Assembly: GCF_041537905.1 (NCBI RefSeq)
Contig: NZ_JBGRUO010000002.1
Span: 124,001 to 188,000, forward strand
From: Ruegeria_C sp041537905
Lineage (GTDB): Bacteria; Pseudomonadota; Alphaproteobacteria; Rhodobacterales; Rhodobacteraceae
DNA length: 64,000 nucleotides
Reading direction: 5' to 3'
Below, piece by piece: positions 15,020-22,946 of the stretch. Within the stretch, counting starts at the first letter, position 1; each line of letters opens with the position of its first letter. A program made the position numbers and the translations under genes. The notes under the pieces are model-generated. The model did not search any database and was not told the origin of the DNA. It worked only from the letters and a program-made list of their open reading frames with translations.

Positions 15020-16474
15020 TTATCCTTCCATCCGGGATTCGATCCGCAGCACCAGATCTACGGGCACGCGCAGTTCAGCCAATTGCTCCAGCATCTGCGC
15101 CTTGATCTCGGGCGGCATGTCGTCGCTGCCTTCGACAAACGCCACAAGCCGGGCACGCCGCTCGTCGCTGAGTTCAAGCAGCGACGCCGCGGGCATTGCC
15201 TGCACCTCCTCGCGCACGGGCCGGACCTTGATCCCCGGCCCCAGCAGGGGCGTGCGCCCGACAATCACCTCGCGCCCGGCCAGCCCTTCGCCGCGCAGCA
15301 GCACCTCATCGCCCTGGCGGCGCACGAGACGGACGGGCAGCAACTCCAGCCGGTCCTCCGCGCCCAGGATCAGAACAGTCCCGGTGGCGTCATAGGCCGA
15401 GGCAGGCAACCGTGCGACCTCCTGCAAGGTGGGTTCCTCGACCGCGACGGTGACGAAATCCCCGGGTTTGAAGCCTCGTGCCGCCTCCAGCCGGGCAAAG
15501 ATGAGCCGCCCGGACTGGCCCTCGCCCGCAGCCGCGCTGTCGCGGCTGATCACGCCGCGCGCGGTCAGGTTGGTGCCGGTAATTTCAAGCGAGGCAATGA
15601 CAGGTGCCGCAATCAAATCGCCCTCGTCATCAAGCAGCCTTGCATATTGCGCGGTCGAGACCCGGAACGCCACTTCCAGCGCGTCGGGGTCGATCAGCTC
15701 GGCCAGCTTTTCATTGGCCGCGACCAAGCGCCCCTCAACCAGATTGACGTCATTCAACGTCCCGTCGAAGCGCGCGGTCACGGTTGTTTCGCCAAGATCC
15801 CGTTCAGCCAGGGACAAGGCACTGCTTGCCCGCATCAGGCGGGTTTCGGTCTGATCCACCCGCGCCTCGGCCTGCGCGACCGCGATCCGGCGCGCCAGAA
15901 CCGCCTGCCGCGAAGATGCGGCCTCCAGCTCGGCGGATTCGACCGCCGCAGCCGTGCCAACGCCGCGCTCGGCCAGATCAAGCTGTCGTTGCAGCGCCTT
16001 GTCGCGCAGCTCTGACTGATCGATGGCCGCCTGCAACTCGTCGCGGGCCAGAATGAGCGAACGCTCGGCGTCGCGCTCTTCGGCCTCGGCATCCATCATG
16101 TCGGATTCGGCGCGATCCCAGACCGTCTGGGCATCTGCCGGATCAATGCGCACCAGCACGTCACCAGCACGAACGGTGCCGCCTTCCTCGAAATCCGGTG
16201 ACAGTTCCAGCACCCGCCCGCCCGCTGCCGCGCGCAGTTCCAGCGTGCGGCGGCTTTGCACCTGACCAAAGGCTTCGAGAACCGGGATCACATCCTGCAA
16301 TTCGGCGGTTTCGACATTGACCGCAAACACCCGCTCGCGCGCCTCGACGGGCCGCGCCTTGTCGGCCAGGCTTGTGCGCACCGCGTCAAATACCAGATGG
16401 CCGGCATACAGAAGCAGGGCCAGCGTCATGGACACCAGAAACACGCCGAGCAGACTCTGGCGTAAAAACCGCAT
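15020..16474 (-). CDS. RND efflux periplasmic adaptor (membrane fusion protein)
   Basis: The start at 16474 gives 484 residues and has GAGAAGGA before the ATG. A single N-terminal anchor helix (LLGVFLVSMTLALLLYAG) is followed by a biotinyl-lipoyl half with GGRVLELSPDFEEGGTVRAG, a long alpha-helical hairpin rich in Glu, Ala and Arg, and the second lipoyl half VTARFDGTLNDVNLVEG. A C-terminal helical stretch of about 60 residues (SLLELSDERRARLVAFVEG) is longer than in typical adaptors. It links the permease at 11609-15013 to an outer-membrane channel. Confidence 0.9.
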   Translation of the reverse strand: MRFLRQSLLGVFLVSMTLALLLYAGHLVFDAVRTSLADKARPVEARERVFAVNVETAELQDVIPVLEAFGQVQSRRTLELRAAAGGRVLELSPDFEEGGTVRAGDVLVRIDPADAQTVWDRAESDMMDAEAEERDAERSLILARDELQAAIDQSELRDKALQRQLDLAERGVGTAAAVESAELEAASSRQAVLARRIAVAQAEARVDQTETRLMRASSALSLAERDLGETTVTARFDGTLNDVNLVEGRLVAANEKLAELIDPDALEVAFRVSTAQYARLLDDEGDLIAAPVIASLEITGTNLTARGVISRDSAAAGEGQSGRLIFARLEAARGFKPGDFVTVAVEEPTLQEVARLPASAYDATGTVLILGAEDRLELLPVRLVRRQGDEVLLRGEGLAGREVIVGRTPLLGPGIKVRPVREEVQAMPAASLLELSDERRARLVAFVEGSDDMPPEIKAQMLEQLAELRVPVDLVLRIESRMEG

Positions 16475-16580
16475 CTTACATCCTTCTCCGGTGGCTTTTC
16501 GCTGCCTCACCAAAGGTTAGCGGGCCTGGTGAATTTGCCAAGCCTAACGACGCCTACAAGGCCTTTAACGTACGAAGAGT

Positions 16581-17123
16581 TTACTTCCGTCGCAAATGTT
16601 CGTCCAATCTGGGCATAATCTCGACGAAATTGCAGGGGCGATGGCGGTAGTCGAGCTGTTTTTGCAAGATCCCGTCCCAGGCATCCTTGCAAGCCCCCGG
16701 ACTACCCGGCAGCGCAAAGAGATAGGTGCCACCCGCAACGCCCCCGGTCGCCCGCGACTGCACCGCCGATGTGCCGATTTTTTCCATGGAAATCAGGGTG
16801 AAAACGGTGCCAAAGGCGTCGATCTCTTTCTCATAGACATCCCTGTGCGCCTCGACCGTCACGTCGCGGCCCGTCAACCCGGTGCCGCCGGTCGAGATCA
16901 CGACATCGATATCGGGGTCCTGCACCCATGCGCGCAATTGGTCAGCAATCGCAGTGCGTTCATCGCGCAGGATTTTGCGGTCGGCCACGGAATGTCCCGC
17001 CGCCTCGATCCGGTCCACAAGGGTTTGCCCGGACTTGTCCTCTGCCAGCGCGCGCGTGTCCGAGACCGTCAGAACCGCGATGCGGACCGGAAGAAACTCC
17101 GTGCTTTCATCAATGCGCGACAT
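16581..17123 (-). CDS. moaB: Molybdenum cofactor biosynthesis protein MoaB
   Basis: A 180-residue MoaB/Mog-fold protein. Motifs are VLTVSDTRALAEDKSGQTL near residue 17, ISTGGTGLTGRDVTVEA near 75 and LFALPGSPGACKDAWDGIL near 135. The fold binds molybdopterin and, in Mog, adenylylates it before molybdate insertion. With mobA, moaD, moaE and fdhD also in this window it adds to a scattered Mo-cofactor gene set. It starts 6 bases after the LysE-family gene stop on the same strand. Confidence 0.92.
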   Translation of the reverse strand: MSRIDESTEFLPVRIAVLTVSDTRALAEDKSGQTLVDRIEAAGHSVADRKILRDERTAIADQLRAWVQDPDIDVVISTGGTGLTGRDVTVEAHRDVYEKEIDAFGTVFTLISMEKIGTSAVQSRATGGVAGGTYLFALPGSPGACKDAWDGILQKQLDYRHRPCNFVEIMPRLDEHLRRK

Positions 17124-17129
17124 CTGTGG

Positions 17130-17750
17130 TCATGCCCTTTCCAAAACGGCCAAACGAACGGCAAGCGCCGCAAAGATACCACCCGTGATCCAGCCAAGAA
17201 TGCGCCCGGCGCGGCGATTGCCGACAAGGTGCCTGCTGGCCCCGCCCGCCATCAGCCCGACACCCGAATTGACAAAAAACCCGCCCAGCGCGATCACCGC
17301 GCCGAGAATCAGGAACTGCATCAGGATCGGGCCTGCGCCGGGGTCGATGAATTGCGGGATGAAGGCGAGCACGAATAGGATCACTTTCGGGTTGGTCAGA
17401 TTGACCACAAGCCCTTCTCGGAACGCATGCTTGGCGGGCTTTCCGGGGGCATCGGGCGGTGCGGCCCCGTTGCGGATCGCCGAGCCCGCCAGATAGAGTA
17501 GATACCCGACCCCGACCCAGCGGATCACATCAAAGAGCCACGGCATCGCGGCCACCACCGCACCCAGCCCGAGCCCGGCCAGCGTGACATGCACCAGCGA
17601 GCCCAGCGAAACCCCGGCACCGGCGGCGATCGCGGCGCGCGGACCGGACCTGAGCCCCTGGCCGAAACAGAACATCATATCCGCCCCGGGCGTCAGGTTC
17701 AGGGCCAGCGCGGCGGGCAGGAAGGCGATCAGCGTTACCGGATCGATCAT
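17130..17750 (-). CDS. LysE family amino-acid exporter
   Basis: A 206-residue membrane protein with about six hydrophobic helices. The start (FLPAALALNLTPGADMMFC) and the central GVGYLLYLAGSAIRN are family marks, as is NLTNPKVILFVLAFIPQF. RhtB/LysE proteins export amino acids or homoserine-like compounds across the inner membrane. It overlaps the phosphoesterase gene stop by 4 bases and precedes moaB, so the three genes are probably read together. Confidence 0.9.
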   Translation of the reverse strand: MIDPVTLIAFLPAALALNLTPGADMMFCFGQGLRSGPRAAIAAGAGVSLGSLVHVTLAGLGLGAVVAAMPWLFDVIRWVGVGYLLYLAGSAIRNGAAPPDAPGKPAKHAFREGLVVNLTNPKVILFVLAFIPQFIDPGAGPILMQFLILGAVIALGGFFVNSGVGLMAGGASRHLVGNRRAGRILGWITGGIFAALAVRLAVLERA

Positions 17751-18346
17751 GCAAAGACCTCGAACCAGTTGACCGTCGGACCCAGATTGGCCACCTGCGT
17801 TACCCCGATCCTGCCCCGCGCGCCCCAGCTGTCATGGATATGTCCGCAGACGGACAGTTTGGGTTGCAGCCTCTCGATGGCATCGCGCACAGCGGTCGAG
17901 CCGACAGACACCCCTTGCGAGGTCACATCCCCGGTTCCCTTCGGCGGAGAATGGGTGATCAGCACATCGGCGCGCTGGCAGCGATCCAGCAGTTCCGCCG
18001 CTTCCGCCTCGCTCAGATCGCAGGACCATGATCCGAAGGGCGTCATCGGGACGCCATAGCCCAGCCCGAAAACGGACAAGCCGTCGACTTCTACGGCCTG
18101 ACCATGCAGCACATGCACGCCATCACGAGCCGCATCACTGAGTTCCTCGGCGCTTTCGGCGTTACCCGGCACCAGAACCAGCGGGGCAGAGATGCCCGAC
18201 AGCATCTCCATCGCCTCCGCCAACCCCTGCCGCATGTTGCAAAAATCGCCCGCTCCGATCACCAATTCGGCCTCGGCACTGGCCTCGACAATCGCGGCGG
18301 CTTTTTTGCGGGCCATATGCAGGTCGGAAAAGGCCAGAATGCGCAT
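17747..18346 (-). CDS. Metallophosphoesterase
   Basis: The start MRILAFSDLHM at 18346 is preceded by GAAGGAC and gives 199 residues. Calcineurin-type metal motifs appear in order: DLH near residue 8, GAGDFCN near 34, VPGNAES, THSPP and VCGHIHDSWG. The enzyme is a cytoplasmic two-metal phosphohydrolase; the substrate is unknown. It begins 2 bases after the uracil-DNA glycosylase stop, which suggests an operon udg-phosphoesterase-lysE-moaB. Confidence 0.88.
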   Translation of the reverse strand: MRILAFSDLHMARKKAAAIVEASAEAELVIGAGDFCNMRQGLAEAMEMLSGISAPLVLVPGNAESAEELSDAARDGVHVLHGQAVEVDGLSVFGLGYGVPMTPFGSWSCDLSEAEAAELLDRCQRADVLITHSPPKGTGDVTSQGVSVGSTAVRDAIERLQPKLSVCGHIHDSWGARGRIGVTQVANLGPTVNWFEVFA

Positions 18347-18348
18347 CG

Positions 18349-19110
18349 CTATTGTCCTTCGAGCTTGGCGTTCAGTTCCAGCAAATCCGCCCAGGCTTGC
18401 CGCTTCATCTGCGGCTGGCGCAGAAGGTAGGCGGGATGGAACATGGGCATCACCGGCAGGGTCATCGCCTGATCCCATTTGCCGCGCAACCGGGTAATGC
18501 CGCGTTTGCCCAACACCGCCTGGCAACTGATATTGCCCATCAACACCAGCACGTCAGGCTGTGCCAGCGCCACATGCCGCTCCAGAAACGGCACCATCAT
18601 TCCAATCTCATCCGGTTTCGGGTCGCGATTCTGCGGCGGCCGCCAGGGCAGGACATTGGTGATGTAGACCGAGCTGGCGCGGTTCAGACCGATCGCGTCC
18701 AGCATCCTGTCCAGCAATTGCCCGGCGCGACCCACAAACGGCTTGCCTTCGCGGTCCTCGTCGCGGCCCGGCGCCTCGCCGATGATCATCACGCGCGCAT
18801 CAGGCGTACCATCGGCAAAGACCAACTGGCGCGCACCTTTCTTCAACTCGCAGAGATCAAAGGCCTCCATCGCGGCGCGCAGTTCAGCCAGCGACCCGGC
18901 GGAGTTCGCCGCCGCTTTGGCCACGGCAACCGGGTCGCGCGCGGCAATTGGCTGCGCCGCCTGCGCAACCGGCGCAGCCTTGGCTTTGGGCGCCTTGTCG
19001 GCCAGCGCGTAGCGGTCCACCGGCATATCGGCGATGGCATCTGTCGCGCCCAGTTCCACCTGCCATTCCAGCAGGGCCTTCGCCGTATATGGGTCAAACA
19101 CCGATTCCAT
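18349..19110 (-). CDS. Uracil-DNA glycosylase, family-4-like, without Fe-S cysteines
   Basis: A 253-residue base-excision repair enzyme. Motif A is GEAPGRDED at 111-119, followed by GKPFVGRAGQLLDRML and, in the motif-B position, FHPAYLLR at 224-231. Family 4 enzymes carry a 4Fe-4S cluster on four cysteines: CxxC near the start, one in KCRPP and one about 15 residues later. Here only Cys87 of the first pair remains (FDLCELKKGAR). The KCRPP equivalent is PWRPP at 155-159, and the last position is in GMMVPFLE at 170-177. The first 60 residues are an Ala/Pro-rich extension. DNA repair seems secure; cluster content is doubtful. Confidence 0.88.
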   Translation of the reverse strand: MESVFDPYTAKALLEWQVELGATDAIADMPVDRYALADKAPKAKAAPVAQAAQPIAARDPVAVAKAAANSAGSLAELRAAMEAFDLCELKKGARQLVFADGTPDARVMIIGEAPGRDEDREGKPFVGRAGQLLDRMLDAIGLNRASSVYITNVLPWRPPQNRDPKPDEIGMMVPFLERHVALAQPDVLVLMGNISCQAVLGKRGITRLRGKWDQAMTLPVMPMFHPAYLLRQPQMKRQAWADLLELNAKLEGQ

Positions 19111-19191
19111 GCGGCCAGTCTAAACTCTAAGTGATCGGAGGAAAGGCGATAAGCGCTTGTCAGCGACGCCATGTCGCCCGACCATACGGGC

Positions 19192-19764
19192 ATGTCACGA
19201 TTGCTTGCTTTGTTCTGGTTCGCTTTGCTGATGTGCTGGGGTGTGCCCGCCCTGGCGCAGGGGTTCGGAGAATGCCGCGCCGGGCAGTTGCAATGTGGCG
19301 CCAACAATTGCTGCAGCGCCGGTCAACGCTGCAGCTTTGACGGTCATTGCGTCCCGCTTGGTGGTGAGTATTGCGGCGGCGGGCGCAGTTGCCCGGCGGG
19401 CCAACTCTGCATGAATGGCGGCCTGCGCTGCGCGCCGCAGGGATCGACCCGATGCACCGATGGCACCGTTTGCACGCCGGGTACGGTCTGCGCGGGCGCG
19501 GGCCGATGCAAACCAAAGCCCGGCACCCAGGATATCCAGCGCCCCGTTGACCGTTCGGACCCCGGTGGCTGCCTGCCCGGTCGCTGCCCTCGCGCGGGCT
19601 GGTTTTTGTGCGAAGAGACCGAATCGCAATGCCGTCCCGGCTTCAAGTGCTCACGCGGGCGCGGATGCGTTCCGGTCAAGGCGGTGGATTGCGGCTATGG
19701 CCGCTGGTGCAAGCCGGGCCAGCAATGCGGCACGGACGGCGCCTGCCTTGAGGCGGCAGATTGA
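19192..19764 (+). CDS. Secreted cysteine-rich repeat protein of unknown function
   Basis: The start at 19192 gives 190 residues and puts a signal peptide (MSRLLALFWFALLMCWGVP, cleavage after ALA) at the N-terminus; an upstream ATG at 19171 would add 7 residues. The mature part has 24 cysteines, an even number, in loose repeats of about 25-30 residues such as CPAGQLCMNGGLRC, CTPGTVCAGAGRC and CKPGQQCGTDGAC. The pattern is granulin- or EGF-like: compact disulfide modules in the periplasm or outside. It has no catalytic motif that I recognise. It stands alone between divergent udg and pyrB on the same strand. Confidence 0.75.
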   Translation: MSRLLALFWFALLMCWGVPALAQGFGECRAGQLQCGANNCCSAGQRCSFDGHCVPLGGEYCGGGRSCPAGQLCMNGGLRCAPQGSTRCTDGTVCTPGTVCAGAGRCKPKPGTQDIQRPVDRSDPGGCLPGRCPRAGWFLCEETESQCRPGFKCSRGRGCVPVKAVDCGYGRWCKPGQQCGTDGACLEAAD

Positions 19765-19835
19765 GGCAGGCGGGATATTGCTCCGCCCCGCCGAGCTTTC
19801 TATAAGCGCTGGCAACACCGGTTCGGAGCCAAGCC

Positions 19836-20774
19836 ATGTCTTTTGCCCATCGTCACCTTCTTGGCATCGAACAACTGTCCCAATCCGACATTACCGCGAT
19901 CCTTGATCTGGCCGAGAAATATGTCGAACTGAACCGACAATCGCTGAAGCACGCGGATGAACTGGCGGGCCTTACCCAGATCAACATGTTCTTCGAAAAC
20001 TCCACCCGCACGCAGGCGAGTTTCGAACTGGCTGGCAAGCGGCTGGGCGCGGATGTGATGAACATGGCGATGCAGGCCAGCTCGATCAAAAAGGGCGAGA
20101 CCCTGATCGACACGGCTATGACGCTGAACGCGATGCATCCCGACCTGCTGGTGGTGCGCCATCCACAGTCCGGCGCGGTGGATCTGCTGGCGCAGAAAGT
20201 GAACTGCGCGGTGCTGAACGCGGGTGACGGGCGGCACGAACACCCCACCCAGGCGCTGCTGGACGCGCTGACCATCCGCCGCGCCAAGGGACGGCTGCAC
20301 CGACTGACCGTCGCGATCTGTGGCGATGTCGCCCATTCGCGCGTCGCCCGGTCAAACTTGATCCTGCTGGGCAAGATGGAAAACCGCATCCGCCTGATCG
20401 GCCCGCCAACCCTGGTGCCCGGGCATTTCGCTGAGTTCGGAGCCGAACTCTACGAGGATATGAGCGAGGGGCTGAAAGACGCCGATGTGGTGATGATGCT
20501 GCGGCTTCAGAAAGAGCGGATGGATGGCGGTTTCATTCCGTCCGAGCGGGAATATTACCATCGCTACGGTCTCGACGCCGCCAAACTCGCGCAAGCAAAG
20601 CCGGACGCCATCGTAATGCATCCTGGGCCAATGAACCGCGGGGTCGAGATCGACGGGACGCTGGCCGATGACATCAACCGATCCGTCATTCAGGAGCAGG
20701 TCGAAATGGGCGTCGCCGTACGTATGGCCGCCATGGAGTTGCTGGCCCGACATCACCGGGAGGCTGCCGCATGA
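19836..20774 (+). CDS. pyrB: Aspartate carbamoyltransferase catalytic subunit
   Basis: A 312-residue enzyme that joins carbamoyl phosphate and aspartate in pyrimidine synthesis. The carbamoyl-phosphate loop FFENSTRTQASFELAGKRLG is near residues 49-68, SSIKKGETLIDTA follows, and NAGDGRHEHPTQALLDA near 128 is another hallmark. C-terminal HPGPMNRGVEI binds aspartate. The length is normal. The stop overlaps the next small gene as ATGA. The downstream dihydroorotase-like protein may be its structural partner, as in Pseudomonas. Confidence 0.95.
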   Translation: MSFAHRHLLGIEQLSQSDITAILDLAEKYVELNRQSLKHADELAGLTQINMFFENSTRTQASFELAGKRLGADVMNMAMQASSIKKGETLIDTAMTLNAMHPDLLVVRHPQSGAVDLLAQKVNCAVLNAGDGRHEHPTQALLDALTIRRAKGRLHRLTVAICGDVAHSRVARSNLILLGKMENRIRLIGPPTLVPGHFAEFGAELYEDMSEGLKDADVVMMLRLQKERMDGGFIPSEREYYHRYGLDAAKLAQAKPDAIVMHPGPMNRGVEIDGTLADDINRSVIQEQVEMGVAVRMAAMELLARHHREAAA

Positions 20775-21298
20775 GCGATCCGGTCACGGTTGATGCAAAC
20801 GAGTTTGATTACCTGCGCCTTTATGCGCTGGATGTGGCGCCGGAGCACGCCAAATTCCTGCGCGAGCCGGGCGCGGCTGAGCAGTTGCTAGGGGTTGAAG
20901 GACTCGACTCGAACGAGATCGAGATCTTTCCGGTCTGGGACCTCGAAGGGTTCGGTTTGCATGGCTACATGTCCGAAGGCTGCGGCATTCCCGAGGATCA
21001 ACTGGACGCGGAGGCCCTGGACAAGATCATGGGTTGGGTCATGCTGGTGCGCAGCGCGGCGTTCCGGGGCAAGGCGATGGACCTGACGCTGGACAACCGC
21101 CTGGAACCGGTCGGCTGCTTTAGCGAGGACCGGATCGACTGGTCGGCGGAGCCGCTGATCACCAAAAGCGCTGAACCCTATTCGGCTCCGCGCACCCCGC
21201 CGCGCGAGGCGCGCGCCAGATCGGTTCGCATCGGCCTTGCGATCTTTTCCATCGTGATGATCGCCGTCCTTGCCGGACTTCTATGGCTGATCCTGTGA
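20771..21298 (+). CDS. Hypothetical protein with C-terminal membrane anchor
   Basis: A 175-residue protein with an acidic soluble part and one strongly hydrophobic helix at the very end (IGLAIFSIVMIAVLAGLLWL). The soluble part carries FPVWDLEGFGLHGYMSEGCG and IMGWVMLVRSAAF; I do not recognise a family. It would face the cytoplasm with a tail anchor. Its start overlaps the pyrB stop, and its own end overlaps the next gene by 16 bases, so it is embedded in the pyrB-to-plsY run. A link to membrane placement of pyrimidine enzymes is only a guess. Confidence 0.78.
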   Translation: MSDPVTVDANEFDYLRLYALDVAPEHAKFLREPGAAEQLLGVEGLDSNEIEIFPVWDLEGFGLHGYMSEGCGIPEDQLDAEALDKIMGWVMLVRSAAFRGKAMDLTLDNRLEPVGCFSEDRIDWSAEPLITKSAEPYSAPRTPPREARARSVRIGLAIFSIVMIAVLAGLLWLIL

Positions 21299-21669
21299 TC
21301 CGCTTCGTGCCCGACAGGCAGGCTTATATCCGGGCCCATGCCTGGCTCGCCGCCTTGGGCATGGCGCTGGCGATGGCCCTGCTGTGGATGATGGGCAACC
21401 CCTATGTCTGGACCGGCGCGCCCGCCGGATTGGCGGCAATTGTCCTGCGCGGCTGGTATATGTCCTCGGAAGAGCTGAGCGCGGTTTGGGAACTGCGCGA
21501 CGGTGCCCTGCGCGGCCCGGTGCAGACGATCCCGCTGCCTCAGATCGAAACCGTCCGCACGTTGGGCAGTGCCGTGCAGGTGATCACCCGAACGGGCGAC
21601 AAGTATCTGATCAAGTTCCAGGCCGACCCGGTGGCCACCAAAGCCGCGATTGAAGGCGCACTGACATGA
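21283..21669 (+). CDS. Hypothetical membrane protein with PH-like domain
   Basis: A 128-residue protein: two close hydrophobic segments (AALGMALAMALLWMMG and GAPAGLAAIVLRGWYM), then a small beta-rich domain (SAVWELRDGALRGPVQTIPL, IETVRTLGSAVQVITRTGD, then a short helix). This resembles bacterial PH-type domains behind a membrane hairpin. The gene overlaps its neighbours on both sides, by 16 and 4 bases, which indicates translational coupling with the dihydroorotase-like gene. Function unknown. Confidence 0.75.
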   Translation: MADPVIRFVPDRQAYIRAHAWLAALGMALAMALLWMMGNPYVWTGAPAGLAAIVLRGWYMSSEELSAVWELRDGALRGPVQTIPLPQIETVRTLGSAVQVITRTGDKYLIKFQADPVATKAAIEGALT

Positions 21670-22946
21670 CCTCAACCCTGTTCACCAATGCCAGTCTTAT
21701 CGACCCCGAGGCGGAAACCGACGGCCCCGGCTGGCTGCTGGTCCGCGACGGTGTGATCGCCGCGCGGGGCACGGATGCGCCGCCCACGAGTGATGGCGCG
21801 GTGGTCGATTGCGGTGGCAAATGCCTCGCGCCCGGTATCGTCGATATCGGCGTCAAAGTCTGTGAGCCAGGCGAGCGGCACAAGGAAAGCTATAAATCCG
21901 CAGGTCTGGCGGCAGCGGCGGGCGGGGTCACCACGATAGTGACCCGCCCCGATACGCTGCCGGTCATCGACACGCCCGAGACGCTGGAATTTGTCACCCG
22001 CCGGGCGCAGGCGGATACGCCGGTCAACGTCCTGCCGATGGCGGCGCTGACCAAGGGCCGCGACGGGCGCGAGATGACCGAGATCGGGTTCCTGATGGAT
22101 GCCGGTGCGGTGGCCTTCACCGACTGCGATCATGTGGTCAGCAACACCAAGGTGTTTTCACGCGCGCTGACCTATGCGCGCTCGTGCGGCGCGCTGGTCA
22201 TTGCCCATCCGCAAGAGCCTGGCCTCAGTCAGGGCGCGGCTGCCACCAGCGGAAAGTTCGCAACGCTCTATGGCCTGCCCGCCGTGTCACCGATGGCCGA
22301 GCGTATGGGGCTGGATCGCGACATCGCGCTGCTGGAGATGACCGGCGCCCGCTATCACGCCGACCAGATCACCACCGCCCGCGCCCTGCCCGCGCTGGAG
22401 CGCGCCAAGCGTAATGGACTCGACATCACCGCAGGCACCTCGATCCACCACCTGACCCTGAACGAGTTGGACGTGGCCGACTACCGCACCTTCTTCAAGG
22501 TCAAGCCGCCGCTGCGCTCGGAAGACGACCGGCAGGCGGTGATCGAAGCGGTACGGAGCGGGCTGATCGACATCATCAGCTCGATGCACACCCCCCAGGA
22601 CGAGGAAAGCAAGCGGCTGCCCTTTGAAGAAGCGGCCTCGGGCGCGGTGGCTCTGGAAACCCTGCTGCCCGCAGCGCTGCGGCTCTATCATGGTGAGCAG
22701 CTTGACCTGCCCACCCTGTTCCGCGCCATGTCCCTGAACCCCGCGAAACGGCTGGGGCTGGATACCGGCCGATTGGCCCCGGACGCGCCAGCTGATCTGG
22801 TGTTGTTCGATCCGGACACGCCCTTCATCCTCGACCGGTTCACACTTCAGTCGAAATCGCAGAATACGCCGTTTGACGGCCAGCGGATGCAAGGTAGGGT
22901 GCTGGCAACTTACGTGGCCGGGGCGGCCGTTTACCGGAGAGATTGA
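21666..22946 (+). CDS. Dihydroorotase-like protein lacking catalytic residues (PyrX/PyrC' type)
   Basis: A 426-residue amidohydrolase-fold protein of class I dihydroorotase length. The metal-binding HxH that normally follows PGxVDx is replaced: residues 58-69 read IVDIGVKVCEPG, with Gly62 and Lys64 at the His positions. The late catalytic Asp of the TDHAPH motif is Met307 (IISSMHTP at 303-310). Other parts of the fold, such as SIHHLTLNE at 259-267 and LNPAKRLGL, are intact. Inactive homologues of this kind (PyrX, PyrC') bind and stabilise aspartate carbamoyltransferase. Its place three genes after pyrB fits that. It would commonly be annotated as active dihydroorotase; a working pyrC should exist elsewhere. 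Confidence 0.88.
   Translation: MTSTLFTNASLIDPEAETDGPGWLLVRDGVIAARGTDAPPTSDGAVVDCGGKCLAPGIVDIGVKVCEPGERHKESYKSAGLAAAAGGVTTIVTRPDTLPVIDTPETLEFVTRRAQADTPVNVLPMAALTKGRDGREMTEIGFLMDAGAVAFTDCDHVVSNTKVFSRALTYARSCGALVIAHPQEPGLSQGAAATSGKFATLYGLPAVSPMAERMGLDRDIALLEMTGARYHADQITTARALPALERAKRNGLDITAGTSIHHLTLNELDVADYRTFFKVKPPLRSEDDRQAVIEAVRSGLIDIISSMHTPQDEESKRLPFEEAASGAVALETLLPAALRLYHGEQLDLPTLFRAMSLNPAKRLGLDTGRLAPDAPADLVLFDPDTPFILDRFTLQSKSQNTPFDGQRMQGRVLATYVAGAAVYRRD

Noticed and set aside
12128..16015. A 1295-codon open frame on the plus strand opposite the RND permease and adaptor genes
   Set aside because: It is the antisense frame of two well-supported genes; its product is rich in His, Gln, Arg and Gly and low in hydrophobic stretches, as expected for a shadow of high-GC coding sequence.
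21666..22946. Annotating this gene as active dihydroorotase pyrC
   Set aside because: The HxH metal ligands and the catalytic Asp are all replaced.
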